Assembly: GCA_033808805.1 (NCBI GenBank)
Contig: JAPXMY010000005.1
Coordinates: 1 to 64,000 of the forward strand
Reading direction: 5' to 3'
DNA from: UBA1783 sp033808805
GTDB taxonomy: Bacteria; Bacillota_I; Bacilli_A; Erysipelotrichales; Erysipelotrichaceae
DNA: 64,000 nt
Shown here in pieces: positions 52,396 through 61,846 of this stretch; the stretch's first letter is position 1, and each line of letters opens with the position of its first letter. The position numbers and the translations under genes were made by a program. The notes under the pieces were generated by a model. It was not told the DNA's origin, did no database searches, and worked only from the letters and a program-made list of their open reading frames with translations.

Positions 52396-53436
52396 ATGAA
52401 AAAAATATTGGTAATTTTATTTATTTCTGTATTGCTTTTGACCTTTTCAGGTTGTGGTAATACTGACAAACCTAACGGGCAAAAGGACTCATATCCCGAT
52501 GTCAAAGTAGGCGACATTGTTTATTATGATCCAACTATTGGAGCAACACAAGAGCAGTTGGAGTATGTTTCTAAAAAGGGCTATTCTATAACAGACGGCT
52601 ATAACAATTCAACTGGAAATGGTTATAGTGATCAAGAGTTTTTAGCAACAGCAGATGACAACAAATGGATTGTCATTGGAAAAAAAGATGATCAGATAAT
52701 ACTTATGAGCTATGATGTAAAAGTCAGCACGACAAATGAAGGTCTGTATATCAGTGGTGCAACAGCCTTTCTATTTTCTGAACAGGAACTTCACAATATC
52801 TGCAGTATCTATGGTCATGGAAAAGGAGCAGCCAGTGATCCACTTTATCCTGTGAACCCTAAAATAGGTGCTCCAGGCTTTGATGAAGAAGATGCTTTAG
52901 ATTTAATTAAATCAGGAGCAAGGTGTATTACTTTGGCTGACATTGAAGAATTAACCGGTATAAATACAAAAGAGCTAAAAGAAAAAACTACAAAACACTA
53001 TGCTGAAAAATCAAACTATGTAGATTGGTACAATAATGAATTTATTAATTTCTTTATGACAGACAGTATATTAACTGAAGATATTATTGTTCCAACTCTG
53101 ACAAATTATGTAATGGGAAAACCAGTTTTTACATTTTACAGTATCCTTAAGGATGATCCTTTGCTGAAACAGGATTTATTGGCTTACTTGTTTAATGTCG
53201 ATTATTATTGGGTAGCTGGAAAGATGGTATCTTGCAGGGCTACAAGTTGCAACTTTATTATTCCGACTGTCAATTTAAATGGCTTACAGAGTGTTGTTTT
53301 ATTTGAATCAAACTCAGATATGGTTATAGATTGGATGGCTTGCTATAATATCAGACCAATAGTTGTACTGGAAAAAGCAATTGAATTAAAAGCCAGTGAT
53401 AAAGATGGATTTAACTGGGAAGTTAATCAAGAGTAA
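52396..53436 (+). CDS. Lipoprotein with a DUF6273-like domain
   Basis: A 346-residue protein with lipobox FSGC (Cys near 20) and a Gly/Asn/Lys linker. The mature part opens with VGDIVYYDP and contains WIVIGKKDDQIILMS, a pattern typical of DUF6273-like domains found in Bacillota surface proteins. The end has RPIVVLEK, which is also common at the close of this domain. Function is unknown. ATG 52396 follows GAGGTGA. It is a single-gene unit with its own promoter and terminator inserted between lepB and rbgA. Confidence 0.7.
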   Translation: MKKILVILFISVLLLTFSGCGNTDKPNGQKDSYPDVKVGDIVYYDPTIGATQEQLEYVSKKGYSITDGYNNSTGNGYSDQEFLATADDNKWIVIGKKDDQIILMSYDVKVSTTNEGLYISGATAFLFSEQELHNICSIYGHGKGAASDPLYPVNPKIGAPGFDEEDALDLIKSGARCITLADIEELTGINTKELKEKTTKHYAEKSNYVDWYNNEFINFFMTDSILTEDIIVPTLTNYVMGKPVFTFYSILKDDPLLKQDLLAYLFNVDYYWVAGKMVSCRATSCNFIIPTVNLNGLQSVVLFESNSDMVIDWMACYNIRPIVVLEKAIELKASDKDGFNWEVNQE

Positions 53437-53462
53437 AATTGAATCTGTATTTCAAAAAACTT

Positions 53463-53485
53463 AAAGAGAGTCTGACTCTCTTTTT
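53463..53485 (+). terminator. Terminator after the DUF6273-like lipoprotein gene
   Basis: AAAGAGAGT (53463-53471) pairs with ACTCTCTTT (53475-53483), followed by TT. Confidence 0.8.
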
Positions 53486-53646
53486 AAGTGCTTTCAAATG
53501 GTAATTTAGTAGTTTATCTATTTAAAAAAGGTATAATATAGAAGAAGTTGATTGGATGAGAAGGTTATTTATTATTTTATCAACCAAATCATATAACTAT
53601 TGTTTTATAATTTGCTTAGTTCATTATTGAAAGACAGGTGGGTAAA

Positions 53647-54282
53647 ATGGTATTAGAATTGGAATATTTGAAACTAGAGTATAATGAAAATTTAGAAGAA
53701 TTAGTAAGTGAAATAAAAAAAGAGCTGGAAGAAAAAACCGAGAAGATAATTTCTTTTTTCGCTATTGTTAATTTTAAAATTACATTAAAGATATTTGATT
53801 CTTCATTTGAGTTTAAAAAAGAATACTTGAATAATAATTCTCATTATCAGACTATAGAAGAAATCCCTGATTGGGTTTGTGGCTTTGCCTTAAATAAGAT
53901 AATATATGTTTTGTCATTAGAAGAATTTAGGAAAATTGAAGGCAATGAAAATTTACAAAAAGAAGACTTAGTTAAATTGATAATTCATGAATTTGTTCAT
54001 CTTTGTGAAGATTATTGTTATCCGCAAGATAAGTATTTGTGGATAAGTGAAGGAATGGCTACTTATTTAGCTAAGCAATATGAAAATGATGCTACTATTG
54101 TTTTTGATGCTGATTTAAATGAATTGCTTGAAGATAATGCCACATATTCTAACAATTATCTCTTGTTTAAATATGCTTATGAGACTTATGGCAAAAGTTA
54201 TATTATAAAATTATTGAAGAATAGCGATTTATTAGAAAAAGAAACGATAAAACTATATCAAGAATTAAAGAAAGTGGTTTAA
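53647..54282 (+). CDS. Gluzincin-like zinc metallopeptidase
   Basis: About 211 residues without signal peptide or membrane segment. The zinc motif is HEFVH (near 115), and the downstream Glu ligand is in LWISEGMATYLA (near 138), the arrangement of peptidase-MA-like gluzincins. The N-terminal part is charged and helical. Substrate is unknown. ATG 53647 is preferred to GTG 53638, because the AGGTGG site lies between them. It is in the accessory stretch between lepB and rbgA, with AT-rich codons unlike the core neighbours. Confidence 0.7.
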   Translation: MVLELEYLKLEYNENLEELVSEIKKELEEKTEKIISFFAIVNFKITLKIFDSSFEFKKEYLNNNSHYQTIEEIPDWVCGFALNKIIYVLSLEEFRKIEGNENLQKEDLVKLIIHEFVHLCEDYCYPQDKYLWISEGMATYLAKQYENDATIVFDADLNELLEDNATYSNNYLLFKYAYETYGKSYIIKLLKNSDLLEKETIKLYQELKKVV

Positions 54283-54301
54283 CTGATATAAGTATTATTA
54301 A

Positions 54302-54412
54302 AGTATCAAATGGACAATTAGATTTTATCTAGAAAATGATGGTAAAATATGGCAAGCAGCTAAAGATGGAATAAACCGGGTTTACAAAGCTGAAAAATTA
54401 AAACTTAAATAA
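54302..54412 (+). pseudogene. Remnant coding end of an unknown gene
   Basis: A 36-codon open stretch without a start, closed by TAA 54410-54412. It reads as a plausible protein end (FYLENDGKIWQAAKDGINR and a Lys-rich finish). It follows the metallopeptidase in a different frame. It looks like the 3' end of a lost gene, but it is short and may be chance. Confidence 0.3.
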
Positions 54413-54487
54413 AAAAAGGAGATAATTCCCATAGAGAACAGAATAAACATCAACTGGGAAATGGCTGTATATTGAGAAAAACTCACA
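54411..54487 (+). pseudogene. Decayed copy 1 of the rbgA 5' end
   Basis: Positions 54418-54457 match the rbgA ribosome site and first codons at 55181-55220 in 34 of 40 bases by my alignment. All six differences are transitions, and the start is ATA instead of ATG. It would read Ile-Glu-Asn-Arg-Ile-Asn-Ile-Asn-Trp and then diverge. The following bases resemble those after copy 2. Confidence 0.7.
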
Positions 54488-54558
54488 AACCATTATAGAA
54501 TAAGAAAAGTAGCAAAAAAAGTTTTTACACTTTTTTAAATAAAACAGGAGGCATATTG

Positions 54559-55089
54559 ATGTTAAAAATTATCGAAGCTGATCCTAAATATCTGCCTCAA
54601 TATGAACAAGCATATATTGAGTCAATCAAACAAATAGAATTAGGAAACATTAAAAAGCATGACATGATGTTTTTGAATCCAAAGGAAAAAGATGTGGTTA
54701 AGATTTTTGCTGAAAAAAGAGATCAGTCCAAACTTCCAGAACACTATGTTCCATCATATAACTTCTTTGCAGTTGATGGTGATAGATTTATTGGTGTTAT
54801 AAATATTAGAGTTAGACTAACTGATAATTTATTAAGATATGGAGGTCATATTGGATATGCTGTACATCCAAAATATTGGAGAATGGGATATGGGAAAAAG
54901 CTCCTTAAACTAGGTTTAGGCTACGCTAGAAAAATTATTCAGGAAGATAAAATTTTACTGACATGCGATGATGATAATGTAGGATCTTGTAAAATAATTG
55001 AAGCTAACAAAGGTATTTTAGAAGATAAGGTTGAGAATCTAGAAGATGGTGAACTTTTTATAACAAGAAGATATTGGATAGAAAAATAA
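54559..55089 (+). CDS. GNAT-family acetyltransferase
   Basis: A 176-residue N-acetyltransferase. The acetyl-CoA-binding motif RMGYGKKLLKLGL lies near 110-122, preceded by the strand IGYAVHPKYW. The N terminus is that of small-molecule or antibiotic-modifying GNATs, but the substrate cannot be read. AGGAGG lies 7 bp before ATG 54559. It sits between two decayed copies of the rbgA 5' end, so it is probably an acquired gene. Confidence 0.82.
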   Translation: MLKIIEADPKYLPQYEQAYIESIKQIELGNIKKHDMMFLNPKEKDVVKIFAEKRDQSKLPEHYVPSYNFFAVDGDRFIGVINIRVRLTDNLLRYGGHIGYAVHPKYWRMGYGKKLLKLGLGYARKIIQEDKILLTCDDDNVGSCKIIEANKGILEDKVENLEDGELFITRRYWIEK

Positions 55090-55094
55090 TATAA

Positions 55095-55169
55095 AGAAGT
55101 TGATACTCTTGGAAAATAAAGCAAACATTAACTGAGGTAATACTGTATTGTGAGAAAAAATTATAAAAC
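55095..55169 (+). pseudogene. Decayed copy 2 of the rbgA 5' end
   Basis: From 55110 it matches the rbgA start codon region in 22 of 26 bases. It reads TTG start then Glu-Asn-Lys-Ala-Asn-Ile-Asn and a stop TGA where rbgA has Trp. The sequence after it parallels that after copy 1 (GGTAATACTG against GAAATGGCTG, then TGAGAAAAA). It lies directly before the intact gene. Confidence 0.65.
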
Positions 55170-55193
55170 AAATGAAAAAAGGAGACGATTCCC

Positions 55194-56063
55194 ATGGAAA
55201 ACAAAATAAACATTAACTGGTACCCTGGTCATATGACCAAGGCTAAAAGGGAAATGAATGAAAAAATCAAGTTAGTTGATATGGTAATTGAAATACGTGA
55301 TGCGCGTATTCCTTTAAGCAGCATAAATCCACTTCTTAATGAAATTATTGGCCATAAACCACGATTGATAGTTTTAAGTAAAGCTGATAAAGCAGAAAGT
55401 GAAGAAACAAAAAAATGGATTGAATACTTTAATAATCAAGGATATCAAGCTATTGCTTTAAACTTGATTGGTGATAGAAATGTAGCTAAGACAATTTCCG
55501 ATTGCTGCTTATCAATTATGAAGGAGAAAATAGATAGACTTAAGGCTAGAGGACTAAAAAGGGTAGAAATCAAAGCGATGGTTGTCGGTATTCCGAATGT
55601 TGGTAAATCCACACTGATTAATTCTGCAAGTAGAAGAAGGATTGCCAAAACTGCAGATAAGCCAGGTGTTACCAGAAATCTTACCTGGATAAAAGTTTCT
55701 AACGAAGTAGCTTTACTGGATACTCCAGGAGTTTTGTGGCCTAAGTTTGAAGATATGAATGTTGGTTATATGTTGGCGGTAACTGGAGCCATTAGAGATG
55801 ATGTACTGCCGATGCAGAGTGTTATTGAGTTTGCGATGGCTTTTCTAATAAAAAATCATCGAGATAAATTAGTCAAGCGCTATGATATAGAAGTAAGTGC
55901 TGATATATTTGAAACAATTAAAAGTATTGCTGTATCTAGAGGATGTATTCAGCAGGATGAAACTATTGATTATAAAAGGGTTTATGCTGTGATATTGAAG
56001 GATATCCGTGATAATCAATTAGGTCCAATCAGCTGGGAGAAAACTGATGAAGACGGAAAATAA
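55194..56063 (+). CDS. rbgA: Ribosome biogenesis GTPase
   Basis: A 289-residue circularly permuted GTPase (YlqF/RbgA) needed for late 50S assembly. The permuted order is visible: G4 LSKAD (near 62) precedes G1 GIPNVGKST (near 133) and G3 DTPGVLWP (near 179). The C-terminal part resembles the RNA-binding ANTAR-like region of the family. GGAGACG precedes the ATG, and its end overlaps rnhB by 17 bp. Two broken copies of its 5' end lie upstream. Confidence 0.94.
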   Translation: MENKININWYPGHMTKAKREMNEKIKLVDMVIEIRDARIPLSSINPLLNEIIGHKPRLIVLSKADKAESEETKKWIEYFNNQGYQAIALNLIGDRNVAKTISDCCLSIMKEKIDRLKARGLKRVEIKAMVVGIPNVGKSTLINSASRRRIAKTADKPGVTRNLTWIKVSNEVALLDTPGVLWPKFEDMNVGYMLAVTGAIRDDVLPMQSVIEFAMAFLIKNHRDKLVKRYDIEVSADIFETIKSIAVSRGCIQQDETIDYKRVYAVILKDIRDNQLGPISWEKTDEDGK

Positions 56064-56655
56064 TTATGAAAAACATTATTGGGCTTTAGATAAGCTGGTA
56101 ATAGGTATTGATGAAGCTGGCCGGGGTCCCTTGGCTGGTCCGTTGGCAGTAGCGGGGGTAGTTTTTCCCAAGGGATATGTTTCAGAAGAGATATATGATT
56201 CAAAAAAGCTCAGCGAGAAAAAAAGAGAAGAATTATATGAACTGATTATTAAAGATGCTCTGTATTATCAGATAATAATTGTTGATGTTGAAACAATTGA
56301 AAAGCTGAATATTTTAGAAGCTACTAGAAATGCTATGAGTCAAATCAGTTTAAAAGCTGATGTTGATGTCGTTTTGACTGATGCTATGAAACTTCATATC
56401 GACAAGGAAGTAGTAGATATTGTTAAAGGCGACAGTAAATCGGTCTCTATTGCTGCTGCATCAATTCTGGCAAAAGTGACAAGAGATAGAATAATGTATG
56501 ATTTGGATGAGAAATATCCGCAGTATAACTTTAAAAACAATAAAGGATATCCAACCAGAGAGCATTTTGAAGCTTTAGAAAAGTATGGCATTACTGAAGT
56601 TCATCGTAAAAACTATAAACCGGTAATTAAGGCAATGCAAAGCAAATTATTTTAG
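56047..56655 (+). CDS. rnhB: Ribonuclease HII
   Basis: A 202-residue enzyme that cuts RNA in RNA/DNA hybrids and single ribonucleotides in DNA. The active site follows the D-E-D-D pattern, with GIDEAGRGPLAGP near 18 holding the first Asp-Glu pair, and VDVVLTDA (near 110) the next Asp. GDSKSVSIAAASI is the family motif. It overlaps rbgA. Confidence 0.95.
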   Translation: MKTENNYEKHYWALDKLVIGIDEAGRGPLAGPLAVAGVVFPKGYVSEEIYDSKKLSEKKREELYELIIKDALYYQIIIVDVETIEKLNILEATRNAMSQISLKADVDVVLTDAMKLHIDKEVVDIVKGDSKSVSIAAASILAKVTRDRIMYDLDEKYPQYNFKNNKGYPTREHFEALEKYGITEVHRKNYKPVIKAMQSKLF

Positions 56656-56698
56656 GAAGATTACTGTTTTATTATCAATAATGGAATTGGTGATAAAA

Positions 56699-57430
56699 AT
56701 GCGTAATCTTTTAATTTCTTTAGCTATAAAATATCAGGGTGACTATTTTAAAATAGAAAAAGCCATAAAAAACAATGAAAAGGTAAGAGAAGACATTGTA
56801 ATACAACAAGCTGTTACCATTTTGGATAAAGAATACCCTAAACAACTGCTGGACTTGCAGTATCCACCTTTTGTTCTGTTTTATCAGGGTGATATTAGGT
56901 TACTGGAAAATGATTTAATAGCTGTTGTCGGTTCAAGAAACTATAGTGAATATGGTAAAAGGTGTACAATAGATATAGTTAAAAGATTAGATAAAAACTA
57001 TGTTATTGTATCGGGTCTGGCTAAAGGTATCGATAGTATCGCTCATAGATATGCTAGAAAAACTATTGCAGTTTTGGGTAATGGATTGAACTATTATTAT
57101 CCTTATGAAAATAAAGATCTTTATGAAAAATTACAAAAAGATCAACTGGTCATCAGTGAGTATCCCTTGAATGTAAAACCAAAAAAATATCACTTTCCAT
57201 TTAGAAATAGAATAATAGCGGCTCTATGTAAGGATATAATTGTTACGGAGGCTTCCTATAAATCAGGAACAATGCTTACTGTCAATGAGGGTTTAACATT
57301 AAATAGAAATATTTATGCTGTGCCTTATCGTTATGATGAAGCTTTAAATTGTGGCACAAACATATTGATTCAGCAGGGAGCCAATATATTGACACAGGAG
57401 AACATAAATGATTTATTTGACAAATTATAG
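56699..57430 (+). CDS. dprA: DNA-processing protein DprA, short form
   Basis: About 243 residues, a RecA loader for incoming single-stranded DNA in natural transformation. The Rossmann core is complete: VVGSRNYSEYG (near 79), VSGLAKGIDSIAH (near 103), LGNGLNYYYP and SEYPL, FRNRIIAAL (near 163) and EASYKSGTML. The C-terminal winged-helix of longer DprA is absent, as is common in Bacillota. Start 56699 is chosen because a GGTGA lies 6-10 bp upstream; ATG 56681 has no ribosome site. Confidence 0.9.
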   Translation: MRNLLISLAIKYQGDYFKIEKAIKNNEKVREDIVIQQAVTILDKEYPKQLLDLQYPPFVLFYQGDIRLLENDLIAVVGSRNYSEYGKRCTIDIVKRLDKNYVIVSGLAKGIDSIAHRYARKTIAVLGNGLNYYYPYENKDLYEKLQKDQLVISEYPLNVKPKKYHFPFRNRIIAALCKDIIVTEASYKSGTMLTVNEGLTLNRNIYAVPYRYDEALNCGTNILIQQGANILTQENINDLFDKL

Positions 57431-57485
57431 ATGATTTGTTCTAATATATACGATGATTTTTTAGAAAAACAAGTGAGTGAGATAT

Positions 57486-59630
57486 ATGAGTAAAAAGAAT
57501 TTAATAATTGTAGAATCGCCTTCAAAAGCTAATACAATAGAAAAGTATCTAGATGACAAGTATGAAGTTGTAGCATCAAAAGGTCATATCAGTGATTTAG
57601 CTACAACCGGTAAGGGAGGTTTGGGAATTGACGTTGAAAATGATTTCAAAGCCAGATATATCATCCCAGCTGGTAAGAAGAATATTGTCAAACAGTTAAA
57701 ATCAAAAGTTGAAAAAGCGGATAAGGTATTATTGGCAACTGACCCTGACAGGGAAGGAGAAGCAATTGCCTATCATCTGGCTACTAACCTAGATATTGAT
57801 CTAAAAGAAAACAATCGAGTAGTTTTTCATGAAGTTACAAAACCAGCCGTTGTTAATGCTATTGAAAATGCTAGAAAAGTAGATATGGATTTAGTTGATT
57901 CTCAAGAAACCAGAAGAATTTTAGACAGAATAATTGGCTTTAAATTATCAACTTTATTAAATAGCAAGATAAAAAGTAAAAGTGCCGGTAGAGTTCAATC
58001 GGTAGCTTTAAAACTGATTGTTGATCGTGAAGATGAAATCAATGCTTTTATCAGTGAAGAGTATTGGTCAATTGCTGCTGATTTTATTTATGAGAACACT
58101 AACTTTGTTGCTGATTTGACTAAAATCAATGATAAAAAAGCAGAAATAAAAAACAAAGAAGAAGCTGATGCTATTGTCAATGCTTGTGATAAACAACCTT
58201 TTATTGTTAGTGAAGTAAAAGAAGAAGTTAAAAATAAAAAGAGCAGACTTCCTTATATTACTTCAACTTTACAACAGGATGCTTCTACAAAATTAAACTT
58301 TTCTGCCAGAAAAACAATGATGGTAGCTCAAAAATTATATGAAGGAATAAATATTGGAAGTGCAGCTACTGGTTTAATAACCTATATGCGTACTGATTCA
58401 AACAGGTTATCTAATATTTTTATCAATGATGCCAAGGCGTATATTAAAAAAGAATATGGTGAAAACTATGTTGGAAAATATCGTTCAAAGGCCAACAAGA
58501 ATGCTCAGGATGCCCATGAGGCAATCAGGCCAACCAATATAGACAATACTCCTGATGCTATTAAAAAATATTTATCGAATGATGAATACAAACTATATAA
58601 ACTAATCTATGAACGTACTTTAGCTGCTTTAATGGCTGATGCTGTGTACAATAGTAAAAGTGTGAAACTGAATTGTGGAATACATGAATATTCAGCAACA
58701 GGCAGAACACTTATCTTTGATGGTTATTTAAAAGTTTATCCAGAAAATGATAATGATTCACTATTGCCTACATTAGTTGAAAATCAAACACTTATTCCAG
58801 AAAAAGTTGAAGGAAAGCAGCATTTCACTGAACCCCCTTTAAGATATTCAGAAGCCAGACTGATCAAAGCGATGGAAGAAAATGGTATTGGCAGACCATC
58901 TACTTATGCCACTATTGTTGATACAATAATAAAAAGAGATTATGCCAAGTTACAGAAGTCTTCCGAAACATCAAGGACAAAGGTATTTGTTCCTACTGAA
59001 CAGGGTATTTTAACGACTAGAAAACTTGATGAGTTTTTCTCAAGTGTCATCAATGTGAAATACACCGCCAATATGGAAAGCCAATTAGATGAGATTGCTG
59101 AAGGTAATATGGATAAACTGACCTCATTAAATGAGTTCTACAATCCTTTTATGGAACTGATTGATAATGCTAAAGAAAATATGGAAAAAATAGAGCCTGT
59201 TAAAACAGGCGAGTTATGTCCTGAGTGTGGTGGTGATCTGGTAATCAGAAAAGGAAAATATGGTGAATTTGTAGCCTGCTCAAATTATCCAAAGTGTAAG
59301 TATCATCATGATTTGGAAAGTGAAAATGGAACAGACCATGGTACTTGCCCTGAATGTGGTAATAAACTGGTAGAAAAAAGAGGAAGATATGGCAAGTTTA
59401 TTGCCTGTTCAAATTATCCTGAATGTAAATATATTGTTAAAAATGAGAAAAAGCCTGCGAAAGAAACTGGAGAGCTGTGTCCAGAGTGTAACAGCCCACT
59501 GGTAGAAAGGGTTTCTAGATTTGGTACTACTTTTGTTGGTTGTTCAAATTATCCAAAATGCAGATATATTGTGCCAAATAAAAATAAGGGTTCAAAACCG
59601 AAGAAGGTATCAAAAAAGAAAGATGAATAA
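57486..59630 (+). CDS. topA: DNA topoisomerase I
   Basis: A 714-residue type IA topoisomerase that relaxes negative supercoils. The TOPRIM domain (IVESPSKANTIEKYL near 6, then DPDREGEAIAYH near 85) and the nucleophilic Tyr in TYMRTDSNR (near 299) are intact. Three C-terminal zinc ribbons follow (CPECG/N ... CSNYPKC, near 578, 620 and 662). A basic tail ends the protein. It overlaps trmFO by 8 bp. Confidence 0.97.
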   Translation: MSKKNLIIVESPSKANTIEKYLDDKYEVVASKGHISDLATTGKGGLGIDVENDFKARYIIPAGKKNIVKQLKSKVEKADKVLLATDPDREGEAIAYHLATNLDIDLKENNRVVFHEVTKPAVVNAIENARKVDMDLVDSQETRRILDRIIGFKLSTLLNSKIKSKSAGRVQSVALKLIVDREDEINAFISEEYWSIAADFIYENTNFVADLTKINDKKAEIKNKEEADAIVNACDKQPFIVSEVKEEVKNKKSRLPYITSTLQQDASTKLNFSARKTMMVAQKLYEGINIGSAATGLITYMRTDSNRLSNIFINDAKAYIKKEYGENYVGKYRSKANKNAQDAHEAIRPTNIDNTPDAIKKYLSNDEYKLYKLIYERTLAALMADAVYNSKSVKLNCGIHEYSATGRTLIFDGYLKVYPENDNDSLLPTLVENQTLIPEKVEGKQHFTEPPLRYSEARLIKAMEENGIGRPSTYATIVDTIIKRDYAKLQKSSETSRTKVFVPTEQGILTTRKLDEFFSSVINVKYTANMESQLDEIAEGNMDKLTSLNEFYNPFMELIDNAKENMEKIEPVKTGELCPECGGDLVIRKGKYGEFVACSNYPKCKYHHDLESENGTDHGTCPECGNKLVEKRGRYGKFIACSNYPECKYIVKNEKKPAKETGELCPECNSPLVERVSRFGTTFVGCSNYPKCRYIVPNKNKGSKPKKVSKKKDE

Positions 59631-60915
59631 GATTGTAAATGTTATTGGTGCCGGGTTAGCAGGATGTGAAGCAGTTCATCAGCTGACAAGAAAGAATATA
59701 AAAGTAAGACTATATGAAATGAGACCGGAAAAAACAACAGGAGCTCATCATACAGGAAATTTTAGTGAGCTTGTCTGTTCAAATTCGTTAAGAAGTAACG
59801 CTTTAACCAATGCTGTCGGCTTGCTTAAGGAAGAGATGAGAATGCTGGATTCTTTAATAATTAAAGTTGCTGACAAGCATGCTATACCGGCAGGAAGTGC
59901 CCTGGCAGTTGATAGAGATAACTTTTCAAAAGAAATTACCAATATTATTAAAAACAATCCCCTGGTTGAAGTTATCAATGAAGAGATAACAGAAATCCCT
60001 TCAGGGCCGACAATTATTGCCACTGGACCTTTAACATCAGATAAAATGGCAAATGAAATTAAGAAATATCTAAAGCAGGATTCTTTACACTTCTTTGATG
60101 CTGCAGCACCAATAATCACTAAAGAGTCAATTGATATGAATATTGCCTATTATAAATCAAGGTATGATAAGGGGACTGCTGATTATATCAATTGCCCTTT
60201 TACCAAAGAACAGTTTGACAGGTTTTATTATGAATTAATCAATGGAGAAACAGCTCAAAGCCACAGCGTTGATAAAGAGATTTTCTTTGAAGGATGCATG
60301 CCGATTTAAGTTATGGCTAAAAGAGGTCCACAGACTTTAACATTTGGACCACTTAAACCGGTAGGCTTACAAAAAGAGGGCAATCCCAGACCTTATGCAG
60401 TTGTACAGTTAAGACAGGATAATGCTATTGACACATTATATAATCTTGTTGGTTTTCAAACCAATTTAAAATGGGGTGAGCAGAAAAGGATCTTTTCAAT
60501 GATTCCTGGACTTGAAAACTGTGAGATAGTCAGATATGGTGTCATGCATCGTAATACCTATATCAAATCACCGCTGGTACTGAAGGAAACGTATCAGTGC
60601 AGATATCGAGAAGATTTGTTCTTTGCCGGCCAGTTAACTGGAGTTGAGGGATATGTAGAATCTGCAGCATCAGGGTTAATAGCAGGTCACAATATGGCAC
60701 TTTATATCTTGGAAGAACCGTTAATAAAAATGCCTGATACTACAATGATTGGAGCATTATCATATTATATAACCAGACCTTCAGATAACTTTCAGCCAAT
60801 GAATGCCAACTTTGGAATTTTCAATCTGGTAGAAAATGTAAGAAAAAGTGAAAGAAAGCAGGCTTATAGCAAACAATCTTTAGAAATAATTAAAAATTAT
60901 AGTGAAATGTGGTAA
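59623..60915 (+). pseudogene. trmFO: trmFO interrupted by an in-frame TAA at codon 229
   Basis: Encodes the folate/FAD-dependent tRNA (uracil-54-C5)-methyltransferase, but the frame is broken by TAA at 60307-60309. The upstream part (59623-60306, 228 codons) has the FAD motif GAGLAGCEA (near 9-17) and Cys52 in VCSNSLR. It also has catalytic Cys225 in EGCMPI. The stop replaces the codon expected to be Glu in MPIEVMA; a single G-to-T change (GAA to TAA) explains it. After it, GTT ATG begins the rest of the protein in the same frame (60313-60915), with GPLKPVGL, GQLTGVEGY and AASGLIAGHN all intact. Total length would be 430 residues, normal for the family. No frameshift and no other lesion is seen. 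A recent nonsense mutation, a sequencing error or rare readthrough are all possible. Confidence 0.9.
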
Positions 60916-60917
60916 TT

Positions 60918-61814
60918 ATGGAAAAGCAACTGGAAAATTTTTTAAATTATATCGTGACAGTCAATTCAGGTTCGCAGCATACAAAAGATGCTTACTCCAG
61001 AGATTTGAAAAGGTATATTGAATATTTAAGACAGGAAGGAATAGAAAGTTTAGATGAAGCAGATCGAACTATCGCCTTGGGTTTTATCAACTACTTAAGG
61101 ACAGATAAACGATTTAAAGAGATTTCCAATCGTTCACTTTCTAGAATCTTAAGCAGTTTGCGTTCCTTCTATCGTTTTCTTTTGGATGTAAAAGAAGTCA
61201 GCAGCAATCCTTTTTTAGCTGTTAAGATTCCTAATGAGAAAACCAAAATACCAGATTATCTATTTGAAGATGAAGTAGATATGCTTTTAAACAGTTTTGA
61301 TTTGAATGATGATTTTGGCTATCGTGATAGAACTATTTTTGAAGTAATGTATGGCTGTGGTCTGCGTTTATCTGAACTGTGCAATTTAAAGATTGAAGAT
61401 ATTGATTTTAATAATCAGTTATTGTCAATATTAGGAAAAGGCTCAAAAAGAAGACTTGTGCCTTTTTATAATATGATCAGGCAGCTGCTGGAAAATTATA
61501 TCAGCAATATTAGAGGCAAATATATTAAAGAAGAACATGGATATGTCTTTATCAACAAAAATGGTGGCAAGTTATCTAATAGAGGAGTACAGTATTTATT
61601 AAATAAGACTGTTAAGGAAAATAATCTTCCTTTACAGCTTAGTCCTCATACTTTGCGTCATTCATTTGCGACGCATCTGCTTGACGCCAAGGTTGATATC
61701 AGAATTGTTCAGGAACTGTTAGGACACAGCAATTTATCAACAACTCAAATTTATACTCACATTACCGTTGACAGGTTAAAAGAAAGCTATAACAAGGCTT
61801 TTGACAGTAATTAG
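60918..61814 (+). CDS. xerC: Tyrosine recombinase XerC
   Basis: A 298-residue site-specific recombinase that resolves chromosome dimers. An N-terminal SAM-like domain (about 1-90) is followed by the catalytic domain. It has Arg in YGCGLRLSEL (near 150), Lys in GKGSKRR (near 175), HTLRHSFATHLL (His and Arg near 247-250), GH in LLGHSNL (near 273) and the Tyr nucleophile in TQIYTHI (near 282). The usual topA-trmFO-xerC order is kept. ATG 60918 is 3 bp after the trmFO stop. Confidence 0.92.
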   Translation: MEKQLENFLNYIVTVNSGSQHTKDAYSRDLKRYIEYLRQEGIESLDEADRTIALGFINYLRTDKRFKEISNRSLSRILSSLRSFYRFLLDVKEVSSNPFLAVKIPNEKTKIPDYLFEDEVDMLLNSFDLNDDFGYRDRTIFEVMYGCGLRLSELCNLKIEDIDFNNQLLSILGKGSKRRLVPFYNMIRQLLENYISNIRGKYIKEEHGYVFINKNGGKLSNRGVQYLLNKTVKENNLPLQLSPHTLRHSFATHLLDAKVDIRIVQELLGHSNLSTTQIYTHITVDRLKESYNKAFDSN

Positions 61815-61846
61815 ACTAACCAATATAATTAAACAAGAGGACAGGT

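Noticed and set aside
60307..60309. TAA recoding as a sense codon
   Set aside because: TAA is the common stop of nearly every gene here, so genome-wide recoding is not credible. A local nonsense change or sequence error is more likely.
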